Source: Undaria pinnatifida (lineage: Eukaryota > Sar > Phaeophyceae > Laminariales > Alariaceae). From it: DNA of 64,000 bases. Where the stretch lies: assembly GCA_012845835.1 (NCBI GenBank), contig JABAKD010000025.1, forward strand, positions 524,001-588,000, given 5' to 3'. Below, one piece after another: positions 24,326 through 37,900 of the stretch (its first letter is position 1; every line of letters begins with the position of its first letter). The notes below the pieces were generated by a model that ran no database searches, was not told where the DNA came from, and was given only the letters and a program-made list of their open reading frames with translations. The position numbers were made by a program, and so were the translations under genes.

Positions 24326-24525
24326 CTGATACAGCTTCCAGATGTCGGCGAGTTAACGGGAGGCTGCTCATCATACGCATGCGAAATAACTTGTTGCATG
24401 AGCGGGGACTTCCATTTTACACGCGGATGGAGCTTCGAGATGTCGGCGAGGTAAGGGGTTGCAATTGCCCATGATGTGAAATGACTTGTTTCATGGGCGA
24501 GCGGGGTTTGACATTTTGTACAGCA
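24326..24525. repeat. Roughly 95-bp tandem duplication
   Basis: Two diverged adjacent copies share GAGCTTC(C/G)AGATGTCGGCGAG near the start, then GAAAT(A/G)ACTTGTT and CATGAGCGGGG or CGAGCGGGG, ending in ACATTTTG/CCATTTTAC. They are noncoding. The second copy looks like an extra exon end (GGCGAGGTAAGG) but has no matching open frame. Confidence 0.6.
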
Positions 24526-25963
24526 AAAACTAACCGAAGCCAGAAGCAGCGCGTGCTGTGGATGGTTTTCCGTTTCTTGGGCCGAAAGAACAACACCAAG
24601 GCCAAGCTGACGCGAAGAAAGGCGGCGACTTTCGAGCTCTCAGGCGAAAAGTGCTCTGTGTGCACGTTGTTGATTTTGTTATTAACCTTTTGAAATATTG
24701 AAACGCCATCAGGGGAGCTTCCCAGGGCCTTCACCAACAATCACCGTTGAAACAAACAGCACATACGTTCAGGCACACAACTGGCACGCACATGTACATT
24801 GATCAAAACGGCAGCAGACATGAGCCTGGAACATGACCCTGCCAAGCTATTGTTGTCACCACCTACAACGTAACAATCTCATATTCATCACATTCAATGT
24901 CGGCCCGCCATTACTATTACTATCCGGCTGGCAAGTCACCACCTGGTAAGCCATCAGCTGGTAAGCCATCAACCAATCAAGTCCCGCAGGATACTGCCTT
25001 GACACTGCAAATCTCGCAGCATCGGGTGTTGATTCGTCACACCGTAGGGTACAATACTCCGCCATTCACCACCAACACCACCAACACCACCACGCCCGCT
25101 CCAAAGCGGGGGCTAGGCGCCACACCCTCGTATCAGCAGACCGAGCCCTACCATACGCGTAAAGAAAGAGAAAAACTATGCACCAGAGGTCAAGAGGTCT
25201 CTGCAAAGAACAACCCCTAATCCCCACCCGCTTACGCTGTTGTTTCTACATCGTTCCAACAACAGCGGGAAAAATAGCATATGGCCTATCTGCCTCCGCC
25301 CTCCTTTCCATGCCTTGGATTTCCCACGACAACATAGGCAAACATGCATGCGTGAAAAGTCAAATGATATCCATCATCAGCACACACCCTCGCGAGCAAT
25401 TTCTCACGCTCTCACCGCGAGGTGGACAACCGACAACAACACGCCTAATCTTGGAAAGCGACCACGGGGTCCCCCGCCCCCCCCCCCTGGGCATTTCTTC
25501 AAATAGCAGCTAGAAAAATAACGTGCTCTTGGCAAAAAATTGCAGGACACGCAGAGCAAAAGCAGTTACAGTCAACGTGCGCGAGTGTACGACCAAGGCC
25601 AAGGGGAAGGGTTTCCTAAAATTTGTGGCGTTGCGCCAAAACCGACGCACTACTGCTCCATGGGGCACTCGATGATACTCCACCTTACAACGGCAGCAGG
25701 CAAGGAAAAACAAAGCTACACAACATACCCGGCCGACATCGGCGACAAACAAAACGTACACGATGAAAAGCTAAAGATGCTACGTGGTCAATGCCCGCAA
25801 CAGTTCGAAGTAGATACATAACGCGACAACGGCACAGCACAGCCCAAGCTAACCGGCCAACGCCGGCGGCAAGAAAGGGTCAAGAAGGGAGGCTAGCCTG
25901 TACCACTGTACCAGGTATGCTGCCGATATCGGCTGCAAAAAGCGTAAACACAAGACGAAAAAG

Positions 25964-28900
25964 TTATCCGGTCAAAGAGGCGACGTATTCCGTAGCCTTT
26001 GCCTTGACAGCTTCCACCCCGCTCTCGTCGCCATGGTCCATCTCGAACTGCAGGTATTTCTTGAACACGCCCTTCATCCGTTTCGCGTTGAAGTCCATGC
26101 CCGTCTGCACGGTTCAGTTCCACGATGGTAGCAGACCGTCGCAAAAAAATCCAGAGAAAAACCGCATCGCAGAAGAGAAAGGTGGACGTTAGCAGCAGAC
26201 CGTTCACAATAAGACAGCGCAGAGACGCCCATTTAGTCACCATACTCTTTTAATATTGATAATACAGTACTGATAGAGTAGTACTAATACAGTACCAATA
26301 CATGGAATGTTCATGTCAATCTTATCGACGCAAGCTTTGCCCATTTGAAAAAAACGGAGTTTCATTTCCAAAATTTAATGCCCGATAATTCGACATCCAT
26401 TCTTCTTAATCTTTACATAGGTTTTGCTGTCTGAAAAAGTAAACCAAAGAGGCAGAAACCCTCCGTGTTTCGATACAAAGTTTCCGACATGTCGGAGTTG
26501 TTGGAAAACAAAGGCTTCGATAACAATGAGCCTTGTATGGTCCCAAAATTCGGCTGTGCCCTTTTTCTTTTGCTCACCAGCCGCTCGAGAAGATTCCTCG
26601 AGGCTCTCAAGTCTCCAGCCTTTATCTCCTTGTCGAGGTAGACGTTCCACAGGTCCAGCCGTTTCGGGTAGGATGCCATGAGACCCTCGAACACCGACCT
26701 ACCTCGCTCGACGGAGCCATGCTCGAACTCGTTTTGGGCGAACCTAGTATGCAGCGTTACCATGACGACAAATAAAATCGATGTCAATCGAGGCATGGTG
26801 CAAGTTGGGGCACACGTCATTTTTTTTTTCACAACTCTTGACAGATCAAGATCATCTACATCATCAAAGATAATCAACGGTAGATCCCGTACCTGCCGTT
26901 AAGACATGTGAGTGCAGAATCTATATGTATAAGAGTATGTATCCAACCCATGTACCTGTAGCATGTGCTACATCACGCAGATTGCACGGCTCCCAGCCGG
27001 TAACATGAGCCTACACCATACAGATCTTCCTTGAAAGATCTAGACCTTACAAGTGGGCATCGGTGACCTGTTCGACGCGTGAAATGTTTCGAGTGTCGTA
27101 TCATACACACAATTTTTGGCAATATAATTAGGAAAAAAAGCGTGTTTTTTACACCCAAGATGCCATATTTCCGTAAAAATAAGCAACCATAGGACATGAG
27201 CATCGAATTAAAACATTTTTTGTATAATTTTCGGTTGCGCCGTGAAAACTGTATGGAGAAAGGAAAGGATACCACACCACCGCTCCAACCGGGGACACAG
27301 TGCTATTAACAGTGCACTCGCAACGTATACCAGGCACGCAATGACAGCAGTGTGGTGGTTCTCTCTTGTGATATGTACCTGGAGATGACATCCACGTGCT
27401 TGTGTCGGGAAAGGGACTGGAGGCTGCGTTGCAAGAGCTGCCGCGCTCCGGCGTCGTCCCCTCTCCGAAGCCTCATTAGCTGGTACGCAACCCACACCTG
27501 TGGGCCGGGCGACAAGGCAAACCAGGGAGCAAAAAGCCCACGGCAACAGTTAAGCATCGAGCATAAGCACGAGTTATCTCCCTACGATTATGCCAACCCG
27601 GTTAAGCCCAAAGCATCACTTACCGCGGGTGAAACCCAAAGCATTAAACTACTTACCGTGGGATAAACTAAGGATAGGATTACGAAAGTAAGGGGCCGTC
27701 GGGTTAGGCGGTGATACTGCAAGGGAGTTGGGCCATTCTGTTAGGGACCGTACTACTCGAACTATTACGATGACCAACACTAAGGGTATGTTATCATGCA
27801 TAGTATTATACCTGCTAGAGGATTGCATACTCCCCCTCCGGGATGTGGTTATCAGCGGTTACTAATAGCTTGCAATCCTTGAGAAGTGATACAAAAAAAA
27901 TCTTAAAATCGACAGAAAAAAACATTCAACTAAGCCACCGCGTCAGAAACCCAGCAAGTCGCACAAACGAGTCTATAGTCTAGTCTACTTCGTGCTACAC
28001 TAAACAAAGGCTTTGGTACCCGAGTAGACTATTCGGGAAGATGGCATCCGACGTGCCACAGCAAAATTTGATGCTATTAATACACAAAACAAAAGCTCCC
28101 CGAGCAGACCACGCGGGAGCAGAGTATCCAACGAACCATAAGGAGACGGGTACACCAGTGGGGGGAGCCTGACCGAGACAATCACAACCCCAACCAAACA
28201 CTATTTTCTGTACCACCAAGGGTTAGGGCATCCATCCATAATTTTCCGTGATCAAAGCAGACGACACAGGGCAATACCCACGGTAGACCCGAAGGTAGGC
28301 TATTCGATAGAGGTATACCTTTTTTTGGCTATTTTGTTTTCTGATCGACGGGGACCCTTAACCTACTAATACTACTAATACTATACTAATACGTTGTTTT
28401 GGCATGATTCTCGCTGAATGCCTATTAATAGGTCATGGGATGTTCCATCCGCGATAAAGCAGGTTTTGAGTTTTTTTTTTGTTCAAATCAGTTGTTGGGT
28501 CAAGAAGGACATGTCTTAATAAAGATCTCGACCTCCGAAAATGAGGAACCCCAGAAATAAAGTGGTGCACCTCTAGCACGTACCCTACCACATATTTTGA
28601 CTGTGTTTGTTCTTGTTTTGGAAGCCGTATGCGCAATATTCTACAAAAACTCGAGGCCGGAAATGTCTGGTTCAGTTTTTGCGCGTGTGTTACGGTATCG
28701 CGGTTTGTACGAAGTATCAGCGAGGGACAGATTGAAACATTCGTAGTTCCCGGACAGCTTGAACTGTTGACAGCACGAGAGTCCATGCCGCATCGTTCGT
28801 GGACGTCTCAGATATATATATGGCAAATTGCACGCCTTCAATCAATCCTCAGCACAGCACAGCACAGCATAGCGCAGCAACACCCGGGGCCCCCATTACC

Positions 28901-31900
28901 AAACAGTGGGAGAGAATCCTAGACTCTTGACTTAGCGTGTGCAATGCTCTAAATCGCAACAAATCAAACTCAAAAGGGGTGCGTGTGAATGTACCCGGCT
29001 TTCAATCCCACCGAGTTGTTGGGGCTAAAATCTCGTCACGGAGAGTCAGAGGCCGGGGGCTACAAATGGAGTACCCCCTTTTCCCGAAGGCTATAGGGAG
29101 TTCCAATTGCAAATTATTCTTCGCCGCATTCTATACCCGGGGGTCATACCCTGAGGTCCCCTCGGGCTGTTGATGCGCGAACCAACAACAATCAACAAGT
29201 AAACATACTCATTTTACAGGTGGTAACATGCTTTAATTCCTATCTATACTCCTGGAAAAGCCAAAATGAAAAACAATCAAAGAATTGGGATCAAGGGGGT
29301 CTCGAAACGAGGAGCGTGAAAAAAAAATACAAAAATTCGTGCTCCTCTGGGATGCCCGAAAAAAAAAAAACATCTCTGACAACACGCCCCAATATGCTTT
29401 GTATTACAACGCTGTCATGGTGTCACGACATGCCACAAACTTCATTTGTTTGCATTCTACGCAAGGCTATCACTGAAAACGGGTGGCGAGTACAACCAAC
29501 CGCGTCATGGATTCATCTATATACCCACGCTGTACACGTTTTTATTTTTTCTTGGTGGAACGAAGGCAAACACCAAACCATTAGAAAAAAAAAAAAGAAA
29601 AAGAAGAAGAAAAAAAGTCGTTGGGTGCAATTATGAAATTTCGAGGCGGATTGTTAAAAGTTTTCGAATCTCGAATTTTGAGAGATGTTTGAGAGGTGTT
29701 TCGGAGCACTAACAAGGAAAACGAGGGTGCAGCAGCCCAGCACACACACTATAAATAACAGCGATAGAGATATTTAGGCATTGTTGGCGCATACCGTACC
29801 TTCTTGGAGTGCCTGAACCTCTTCGCGGCTTTTTGTAAAACCTCTTCGCACTCCTCCATCTCTTGAGCTTTCTCGTGCATCTAACAAAACACAGGTTTGG
29901 TCACGGAGAAACCATGCAATCAATATCCAGAGGATGTTTCAATTTTGATGACGCGATGATGCAAGCAAAAAATCAGTGGATGGCGAGGAGAGCCAAGGTG
30001 ACCTGAACAACGGCATGCGAGGGCGCTAAACTGAAAGAGTAAAATATGAGACATCATCACCGCCACTAAGGGGGTAAGCACAAATAAACAAATAATAAAA
30101 TAAGCATTGATCAATCAGAGAGAGGGCCAGCAAGCCTTTTCCCAGAGTGTTACAATATAGCGTACCTATACATAAACGGCGAAAAAAGACCAGGTACTTC
30201 GAAGTATACCTACGTTTGGCTGTTGCACTTTTTCGCGTACCTCGACGACGTGCAGGTGCACTTTTTTCGGGTTGGCGTTCTGGCAAGCTCGCTCCATGAC
30301 AGCCTTCAGAGTAGCTCTGCTACCGTACTTGTGCTCGAGGTTCATGAGCGACACCCAGACGTTGAACCGCTCTTGCTCCAGCCGGAAGGAAACCGCTTTC
30401 AGTGCTCGTTCCGCCACAGACCGGGCACCCTATAACATGAGAAGGGGGATACAACAAACCAAGGGGATAGAGGGGGGATAGGATAACCCATGAATTGCTT
30501 ATTGCAGTACGTAGTCAGGGATTGGTTAGTCGAACATTTTCCGGGCTAAGTATAGACGCTAGATATATTTAATGACGTTCAAGAAATAACGGATCACGTC
30601 CGCCAAAAGCAAAACAAATACACGAACAGAACAGTAACACACTGGACAAGGAACAAACAGTCACTTGGTGAGGTCCATCCACCCATTGCCGTGCCATTCA
30701 AGTCGGTTTCAGTTACGTGCTATTAATGATTAGTCGTAGTCGCCGTTATGCCACGAACAGTTGTTCCCCACGCTCGTTTAGTATAAAACGACACTCTTTA
30801 TTTTCCTGCATAGACATTGCACAGACACAGCCAATAGATAGTCGCACCATTTCCGCAGCATTATAACCTCAAGTACAAATTAAAAGTGTAGCCCTACTTG
30901 TACAAGACGCAGAAGAAACTAGCAAACCTTGCATGTATCATACCTCCACATCAGCGAGAGACAGCTTGAAGGCCATGTACTTGACCCAGAGGAAAGAATT
31001 GTTGGGCTCAGCGACAATGAGCCTCTCGAAGTCCCCAGACGTCTCGGGCACACCGTCCTGTAGCAAGCAAGCGTGCGTCGATCCCATCCTCATCAGCATC
31101 GCTAAATAGCATGACAAAATCATCGCCATAATCAGTGTTGCTTTTGGTAGCGCGACATCATCAGCATCGATAGGGCGACAAAAACAATCCTATTACCAAA
31201 TCATGGTCATGAGCACGGCACCCAAATATCTTTAGCAGACGCGCACGCAGTCATTTTTTTAACATGTTTGAGAGAGTCCACCTTACCTTGTCTTGCAATG
31301 CGCGTTCTCTGGCTAAGATCCTGTCCTCTTCCTCCCTCCTCTCCTTCGCCTTCTTCCGCGACCGATGGCCCTTGCTCCTGCCACACAACAGGTTCAATAG
31401 GTTGCTCAATTCATTTCAACCGAACATGGTCAACTTTTCCTTCCTCATCCCCCCTCGTTGTCATTCTCGCTGTCGTCGTCACCATTTCAAACCGTTCCCG
31501 TTCATACTACAGTATGCTTCCAAGTATACAAACAAGTGATATCACGCCCAAAAAAGCGTAAATCATTTCTTGTTAACATGCACACGAATACAGCGACATG
31601 AAATGCATTTGCTGGTTTGAGCTTTGTATTGATAGCTCACCCCTCAGCATCCATCTCCCGTTACGCATCATCATTCCACACTGCGATCAACTGTACTTCG
31701 TATCAAGTCTTGAAAGCGCGAATCAAGTGTTCAACCACACACAATACAAAAAAAACAAAAGGCAGCACGCATGCAGTTGATTGAAACCTCCCGCTTACCC
31801 CTCGGCACCCCCCGCTTCGTTGTCGCTCTCGTCACTATCTTCGTCCTCATCGCTGCTAGCCGCAGCGCCGCCCATCGAGCCCAAGTTGCCAAAGTCAAGG

Positions 31901-34900
31901 CTGAACGCGTTCGCACCCTTGCTACCCCCGCCGCCTGCCAGTCCTCCCCCCATCACGCTTCGCGGTCGCTTTGAACTCCTCAACTCTTCTTTTTCGCTGT
32001 CATCATCATCCTCCTCCTCCTCCTCTTCTTCGCTGTCATCGTCATCATCATCCTCCTCGTCATCTTCATCATCATCATCATCCTCATCTTCATCCTCATC
32101 ATCCGACATTTCCATCGCCGAGACAACTTTAACGGCTTTATCGCCGCCGCCAGCGCTAGCCCCGTTTTCTTCCTCACCGTCGCTGCTTTCGTCTTCCCCT
32201 TCGTCTTCGTCCTCGCTAGAGCTACCGGCGTCCTCCTCGTCCGAGCTTTCCGCGTCACCCTCGAAATAGCTCGGCTTCAATCCAAGGCTTAACCTTTTCT
32301 TGCCTCGCTCCACCTAACAAAATAACAAAATACCCATCACATCATGAAGGAGCGTGTGCGCGTCATAGTCGTCAACGTTTTGACAACTTACTTTCTTCCA
32401 GTACAGCAGCCCTCTCCGAATAAGGCGGGCGGCGGTGTGGTGGTGTGCCAGAGAAGTACTGTGTGACCTACTGTGCGACCGCGTTATTGGATATTGGGGG
32501 AGGCCTCCTTATTCGTTCGACGTTGTGTGTCAAATTCGTCAGTCGTGCCAAGTGCCATGCAATTTAGACAGCCTTATATAGGGATATCGCCTTATCGGTG
32601 GACCCCTACTGTATTGGAGCGCATGACAGCAAAGGTAAAACGGCAGACCACAGCATTGAACGACAGCGCAGCACGTGGGAGTGAGTAGCGCACACGGGCA
32701 TCAAATTATCAACAACCAAATAAAAAAGATAAGAACTCGACGTCGCGTGATACAAAGCCAGGGCAGCAACTTTCAACCCTATTGAAAAGCACTATAAACA
32801 ATAGTTCATGTACCCGTACGTAAAAAGGAAGGTAGGTAGACGTACATGGTTCATAACCTGATAACCTGTTCACCTTGAGGACGATGGCCTTGACGAGATC
32901 CCCCTCGTCGTAGACCTTGGTGAGGTCCTTGATAGTACGATCAGCTGCTTGGCTTCTGTGGCACATGCCACGCACCTAACAAACGAGCGCAAAAAAAAAA
33001 CACAACACACGGAGCGGTAAAGTATCGCAAAGTGCTGCAGGCAGTAGTTGTCTCTCTTCAAGCGCCTGCGAAGTTGCTTGGCACACACCAATGTCATAAC
33101 AAATACAACAAGCAGTAGTGGCATACTTCAGCCCTCGAAGAGGCACTACGATACAACTAGTAATACTGCATGCATGAAACGTATACTGATGTATAGATAT
33201 GTTGGTGTTACCTCGGAGTCGTCGACCTGGATGAAGACACCGAAGTCTTTTACTCCGGCCACCCTCCCCCTCACTTTAAGGCCCTCCTTAAGATTCTCAC
33301 TGCTCCACGAAAGCCCCCCTCCCTCCCCCCCCTTGCCGTCGAGCACTGCCGACGGCTGGAGGGTAAGGGACACGTGGCCCGTAGCCTCGTCCTGCGGAGA
33401 GAACGACAAAAGACAACAGACAGTGGAGTGGCAGAAGAAATACCAACAAGCGTAAGCCATTAAGAAACTGCACCGATGGGGAAAATATTTACACGGTATC
33501 GGCGTAGGACTCGGTTTCGCACAAGTTCATGGGATGGAATTGGTGTATAGTATGTTTTTTTTCGTACAGCGGGGTAGTGAATGGCAAAACTAAGACGATC
33601 GTCCACCCTTATTGGTTACGCCTGACGACCATCATGTTCAAGATTCACGTATCATCAAGCCGTTGAAAAGTCGTGAAAAAAGACAGCGGATATAGTGGAC
33701 GAGACGAACAAATCGCCATCTGAAAACGTGTTAATCGCGAGGGGAGTCTCAAGACACTTTGCCAGAATAAAAAGGACAGGATATCTGGTCACTGAGGCGT
33801 CTCCCACTATGTACCAAAAAAAAACTCCAAGCATGGGTAGCTACTACAATGGTTTTCAGGACATAAGGCCGTAAAGTCACACGCTACGCTACACTTCCGG
33901 TGCTTACTCTACGACCACGATAGCTACTAAATAGTTGCATACCTGGTACACTACGCGCACCTGCCAGCGTTGTTACAGTACGAGAGAGCGGATGACCCGT
34001 CATAGACATTTTGGGAATGGCTGTTGTCATCCAATCAAGGATCAGTGGATTAGCTCTGATATTTCAGGTAATCAGCCGGGTCCTGCTCGTCTGCCTCGGC
34101 CGCTTTCGTAGATTGCTACCGCAGCAGTGGTCTATCAATAACCTTTGACCTGGCGGGCAACATAGACTTAATTGACCCTTGTCGCACTGCACCCTTGTTT
34201 CTAGAGACAATCTACTTCGAATGACAGATCTTTTCAGCAGCTACCTATTAATAGGGCTTGTATTAACACCGGTGTTGACCCCTTTAGAGCCGCAAAACGT
34301 CTCGCTACACACTAATTCCTAGTGAATCATACCCCAAAAGGGGTTTCCAGTTGAACAGGGATTAATCGTGCAAAAAATACAGAATAAGAACAAACGGAAC
34401 GGAGGCACAGCATCACAACAGCTAACCCCAAAACCACGGAAACATCGGGTGGAAACTGAAAAAAATCCACCTATAAATACGACAATTTACCGAAAACCAT
34501 CTTCATTCTATCGAGAAAAAGAAAAAAAACGGTAAAACTAAAAAAATGTATCGCCTTCTCGCATATACAGTGCAGCTACCAATGCATGGCTTTGCATGGC
34601 ATGCAGTCATGTGTGGCAACAGCCGCTTGGAACAGGCGTGGGCGGCTGTGTGCTCAGATCTAGGACATAACTGGAACGCCCCGAAAACAAATGCCATCCA
34701 GGCTCCGTGGAGAACTTCTACGAGCACCATCTACAGGTATCAGCTATACTCGCACACGTACGTGTGTACAGCAGCAGCAGCAGCAGCTGACGACAGTGGC
34801 AACAACCGCTTGGAACAGTAGATCGCACGTTGCGCTCAAAACAAGAGCTAGAGGATCCGTCATACGTATTTTGGGAATGGCTGTTGTCATCCATTTGGGA

Positions 34901-37900
34901 TTCAGTGGATTAGCTCTGATAATTCAGGTAATCATCCGGCTCCTGCTTGTCCCCCTCCAGCGTGCGATCGAGCTCTACATGACAAAAACACAACCCACCC
35001 ACCGGGAGCCCCGATTTTTGTCATCTTCGAACGCCACGCTTCTCTTTTCAGAGCCCAGACAGGGGGTCGGGTATACTTAAACCAATAAAAACCAAGATCG
35101 AAACAAAATGTCGTTTTCTCGATTCGTACAGACGCTCAGAACGCTCCGCTTTGTTTTTAGTACGCGTGGAGCAAAGCACACACAAAAAAAAACAATCTTC
35201 ATCGCACACGACTTGTGTTTCGGAAATGCTCGAACGCCGTTATACTGAATCAACAGCGACCCGAAATGGACGTTATGTTATGTACCATGGCTTCCACGCC
35301 CTCGGTACCCCACCTTGCCCACAAACAGAAGTGCATGCTTGCAAGACAGTAAACGTGTCATAGGATACGGTTTTGGTTTTGCTTATGAGTTTTGCTTTCG
35401 ACTGTTTAGAGTTGTTGGGAGGAAGCGGGACCCGTCATAGGTATTTTGGGAATGGCTGTTGTCATCCAATCAAGTTTAGGATCAGTGGATTAGCTCTGAT
35501 AATTCAGGTAATCAGCCGGGTCCTGCTCGTGTTCCTCGTGTCTAGCAACACACTGCTCTTCAATTCAATCCCTCGCCCCCTCGAAAACATGCCGCCTTAA
35601 GATCATGAAAAGGAGCTGTAGATGAAAAAAGCACAACAGCCTACCTGGTGTGCAAGACACAACGTCATGCCTAGACCCTCCATAGGGCCCTTCCCATAGA
35701 CACAAAACATCCACTGCAGCTCAAGGCCGACCGCCCACCGATGGGCTATAAATATTATAACACTTGTGTTAGAATTGACTAAAACTACTGTTGTGTTCGT
35801 ATATAGTATGATTACTTTCATGTATACAATTGATAGCATCACATCACCATGTTATGGCCCGAGAGCAAACCAAACTGGTATTCGAAAGAGCGGGTCCCGT
35901 CATAGATATTTTGGGAATGGCTGTTGTCATCCATTCAATAAGAGGATCAGTGGATTAGCTCTGATAATTCAGGTAATCATCCGGGTCCTGCTCCTGCTCA
36001 TGCTAATCGCGTAAAAACTCCCGGTGCCCTTCAACACCAATACGGCCAACAATAAATCATACCGCTGTCTACAGGTACTCTTGAAGGACGTATGTGTTGA
36101 TAAATACAGTGCAATATGACAATATCACCGCTTTGTTGGGGGAAGCCGCGTTATTCATGCCAAGTCAAGAGTGTAATTCCCAGTCGCGCCAAGAGACTGC
36201 CATAAATTGGGCATGTGCACACCGCTGTATATCGGGATACCGCCTTATCGGAGGGCATGTACTGCTGTCCCATGCTGTATGTACATACAAAAGGTAAAGA
36301 AAAACGGAACGAAACCTAATCCGCCACCCCTTCCCCCCAAACGAGTAGTACCTACTGTGAGAATGACCAGCCATGGATCGGCTGCTACTACCCAAACGCA
36401 GGGTTCTCAAGAGGGACCAATAATACGCTACAACAGCAAAAATACCAAGTTTTTGAGGGAGGACCCGTCATAGATATTTTGGGAATGGCTTTTGTCATCC
36501 ATTTAAGAATCAGTGGATCAGCTCTGATAATTCAGGTAATCACCCGGGTCCTGCTCGTTTCCGCCCCTGTATGCCCTCCTTCTCCTATCCATCATAATAA
36601 TCATGATCCTATTATGTAACAATTACTAACGTCCTACAATTGGCATCATCCGATCGCTACCATCACCCTACGATATGGTCATCATCACACTGTCACTATT
36701 CAAGCCGTTGTCCCTAATTGGCCAAATCCGTTATTTCTACCATGTTCTACTTCCCTGGTACTACAGCAAAAAATTATCCACACAATATCCCAACACGTGC
36801 ACATTTCGATCTAAACGGGATAACCAGCCGAAGCACGGTGAACGATCCCATACTTAAACTCATCGAAGTCACAGCTGACGCATTTGAGACAATCCGATAA
36901 AAATACCATCCCTGGGTCAGCATAGACAAACGCCTAGACCATCGTACTCCATCCTCACCAGCAAGATCCTGTTTTTCGCTGACTGCCGACAGCACAAAAA
37001 CGCGGGATTGAGAGCTACGCCAACAACAAACAAACACCACCGGGTATAATATCAATACCTACGCAGTGCTTCGGAGACGAGAGAGCGAAGCCGTCGCAGT
37101 TGAATGGCTGTTGTGATCCATTTAAGAATCAGTGGATTAGCTCTGATGATTCAGGTGATCATGCGGGACCCTTTTTTTGTGGCTCTCTACTCTCATCACT
37201 TTACCGCACACACGCAAACAAACCATCCACAATCCCCCCCAATTCGTTCGACGTCGACTGGTCTGTTGGTATCACCGGACTGGGCTGTTCGACTGTCTTG
37301 AATGATATGTTCGAATCACCTGACCCAAGTGTTCGGCCGACGGGACTGGTCTGTTCGTCTCGCTGCGAACAGCCTACAAGCCAATCCCACCACCCACCCA
37401 GCAATAATTCTGCTCGACTACGACAGAGAAGTTGGTCTCATCGGACTGATCCGCCCGTCTCATCGGACTGGGCTGTTTCACTGCTTGAACTGGTCTAGTT
37501 GATTGGCCAGCTACCCCTTGTCCCGCCTGTTACTAGTCGCTGCAATCGAATCTGCGACTTGAGGAGAGCAAACCGGCGTTGCAATCAAAGATAGATAAAA
37601 ACCATCTCTTAGAACTGACAACAGTACGTAAAACCAAAAGGGGATGCGTGATTGTGATTCAATATCTGGTCAGGAATGTACTCTGCGGTATCCGGGTCCA
37701 AACTTGTGTGTTTGAGTCACAAACCCGGGTATCCCATATACGAGTAAATAAATACCAGGTATTATGTAGCCTACGGAATATACCCTTGCAACAAAATCAA
37801 AAATAAAACTAATGAGTCGAGGCAAAAACAACAGACACCCAGCTTCGTGAGGGCTTTCCCTGCAGCATGCCTTTCACACGGGAACTCCTGTGCAGGGTAA

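Larger units (their letters stand above)
23139..25963. other. Intergenic region between the convergent unknown gene and RRP5
   Basis: The unknown gene (+) ends at 23138 and RRP5 (-) ends at 25964, so this is a convergent 3'-3' spacer of about 2.8 kb. It holds a SINE-family copy (about 23220-23530), an 18-20-base C run at about 23511-23529, TA repeats near 23862-23880, GATTGATG repeats near 24050-24110, and a roughly 95-bp tandem duplication at 24326-24525. No gene is supported. Confidence 0.55.
25964..31377 (-). other. RRP5: RRP5 C-terminal HAT-repeat block (seven exons after the linker)
   Basis: Exons 31377-31287 through 26104-25964 encode about residues 1396-1695. The first gives a basic coiled coil ([17 protein letters not shown]). 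The rest give half-a-TPR motifs with the expected W/Y/A spacing: [95 protein letters not shown]. This half docks the small-subunit processome in characterised RRP5 proteins. Confidence 0.9.

Noticed and set aside
24326-24525. Extra RRP5 or unknown-gene exons in the convergent spacer
   Set aside because: Exon-end-like strings (GGCGAGGTAAGG) occur, but both genes have in-frame stops before this point and no open frame matches either.
31781-32269. + strand serine-rich open frame
   Set aside because: It is the antisense of the acidic D/E-rich RRP5 exon; GAT/GAG repeats read as TCATCC on the other strand.
33986-37172. CRISPR-like interpretation of the six repeats
   Set aside because: Units are about 100 nt, spacers are hundreds of bases and unequal, and the context is a eukaryotic intron with no cas genes.
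33986-37172. The six intronic units as alternative protein-coding exons
   Set aside because: Frames read ALIIQVI or similar in some copies, but indels change the frame between copies and RRP5 phases join without them.
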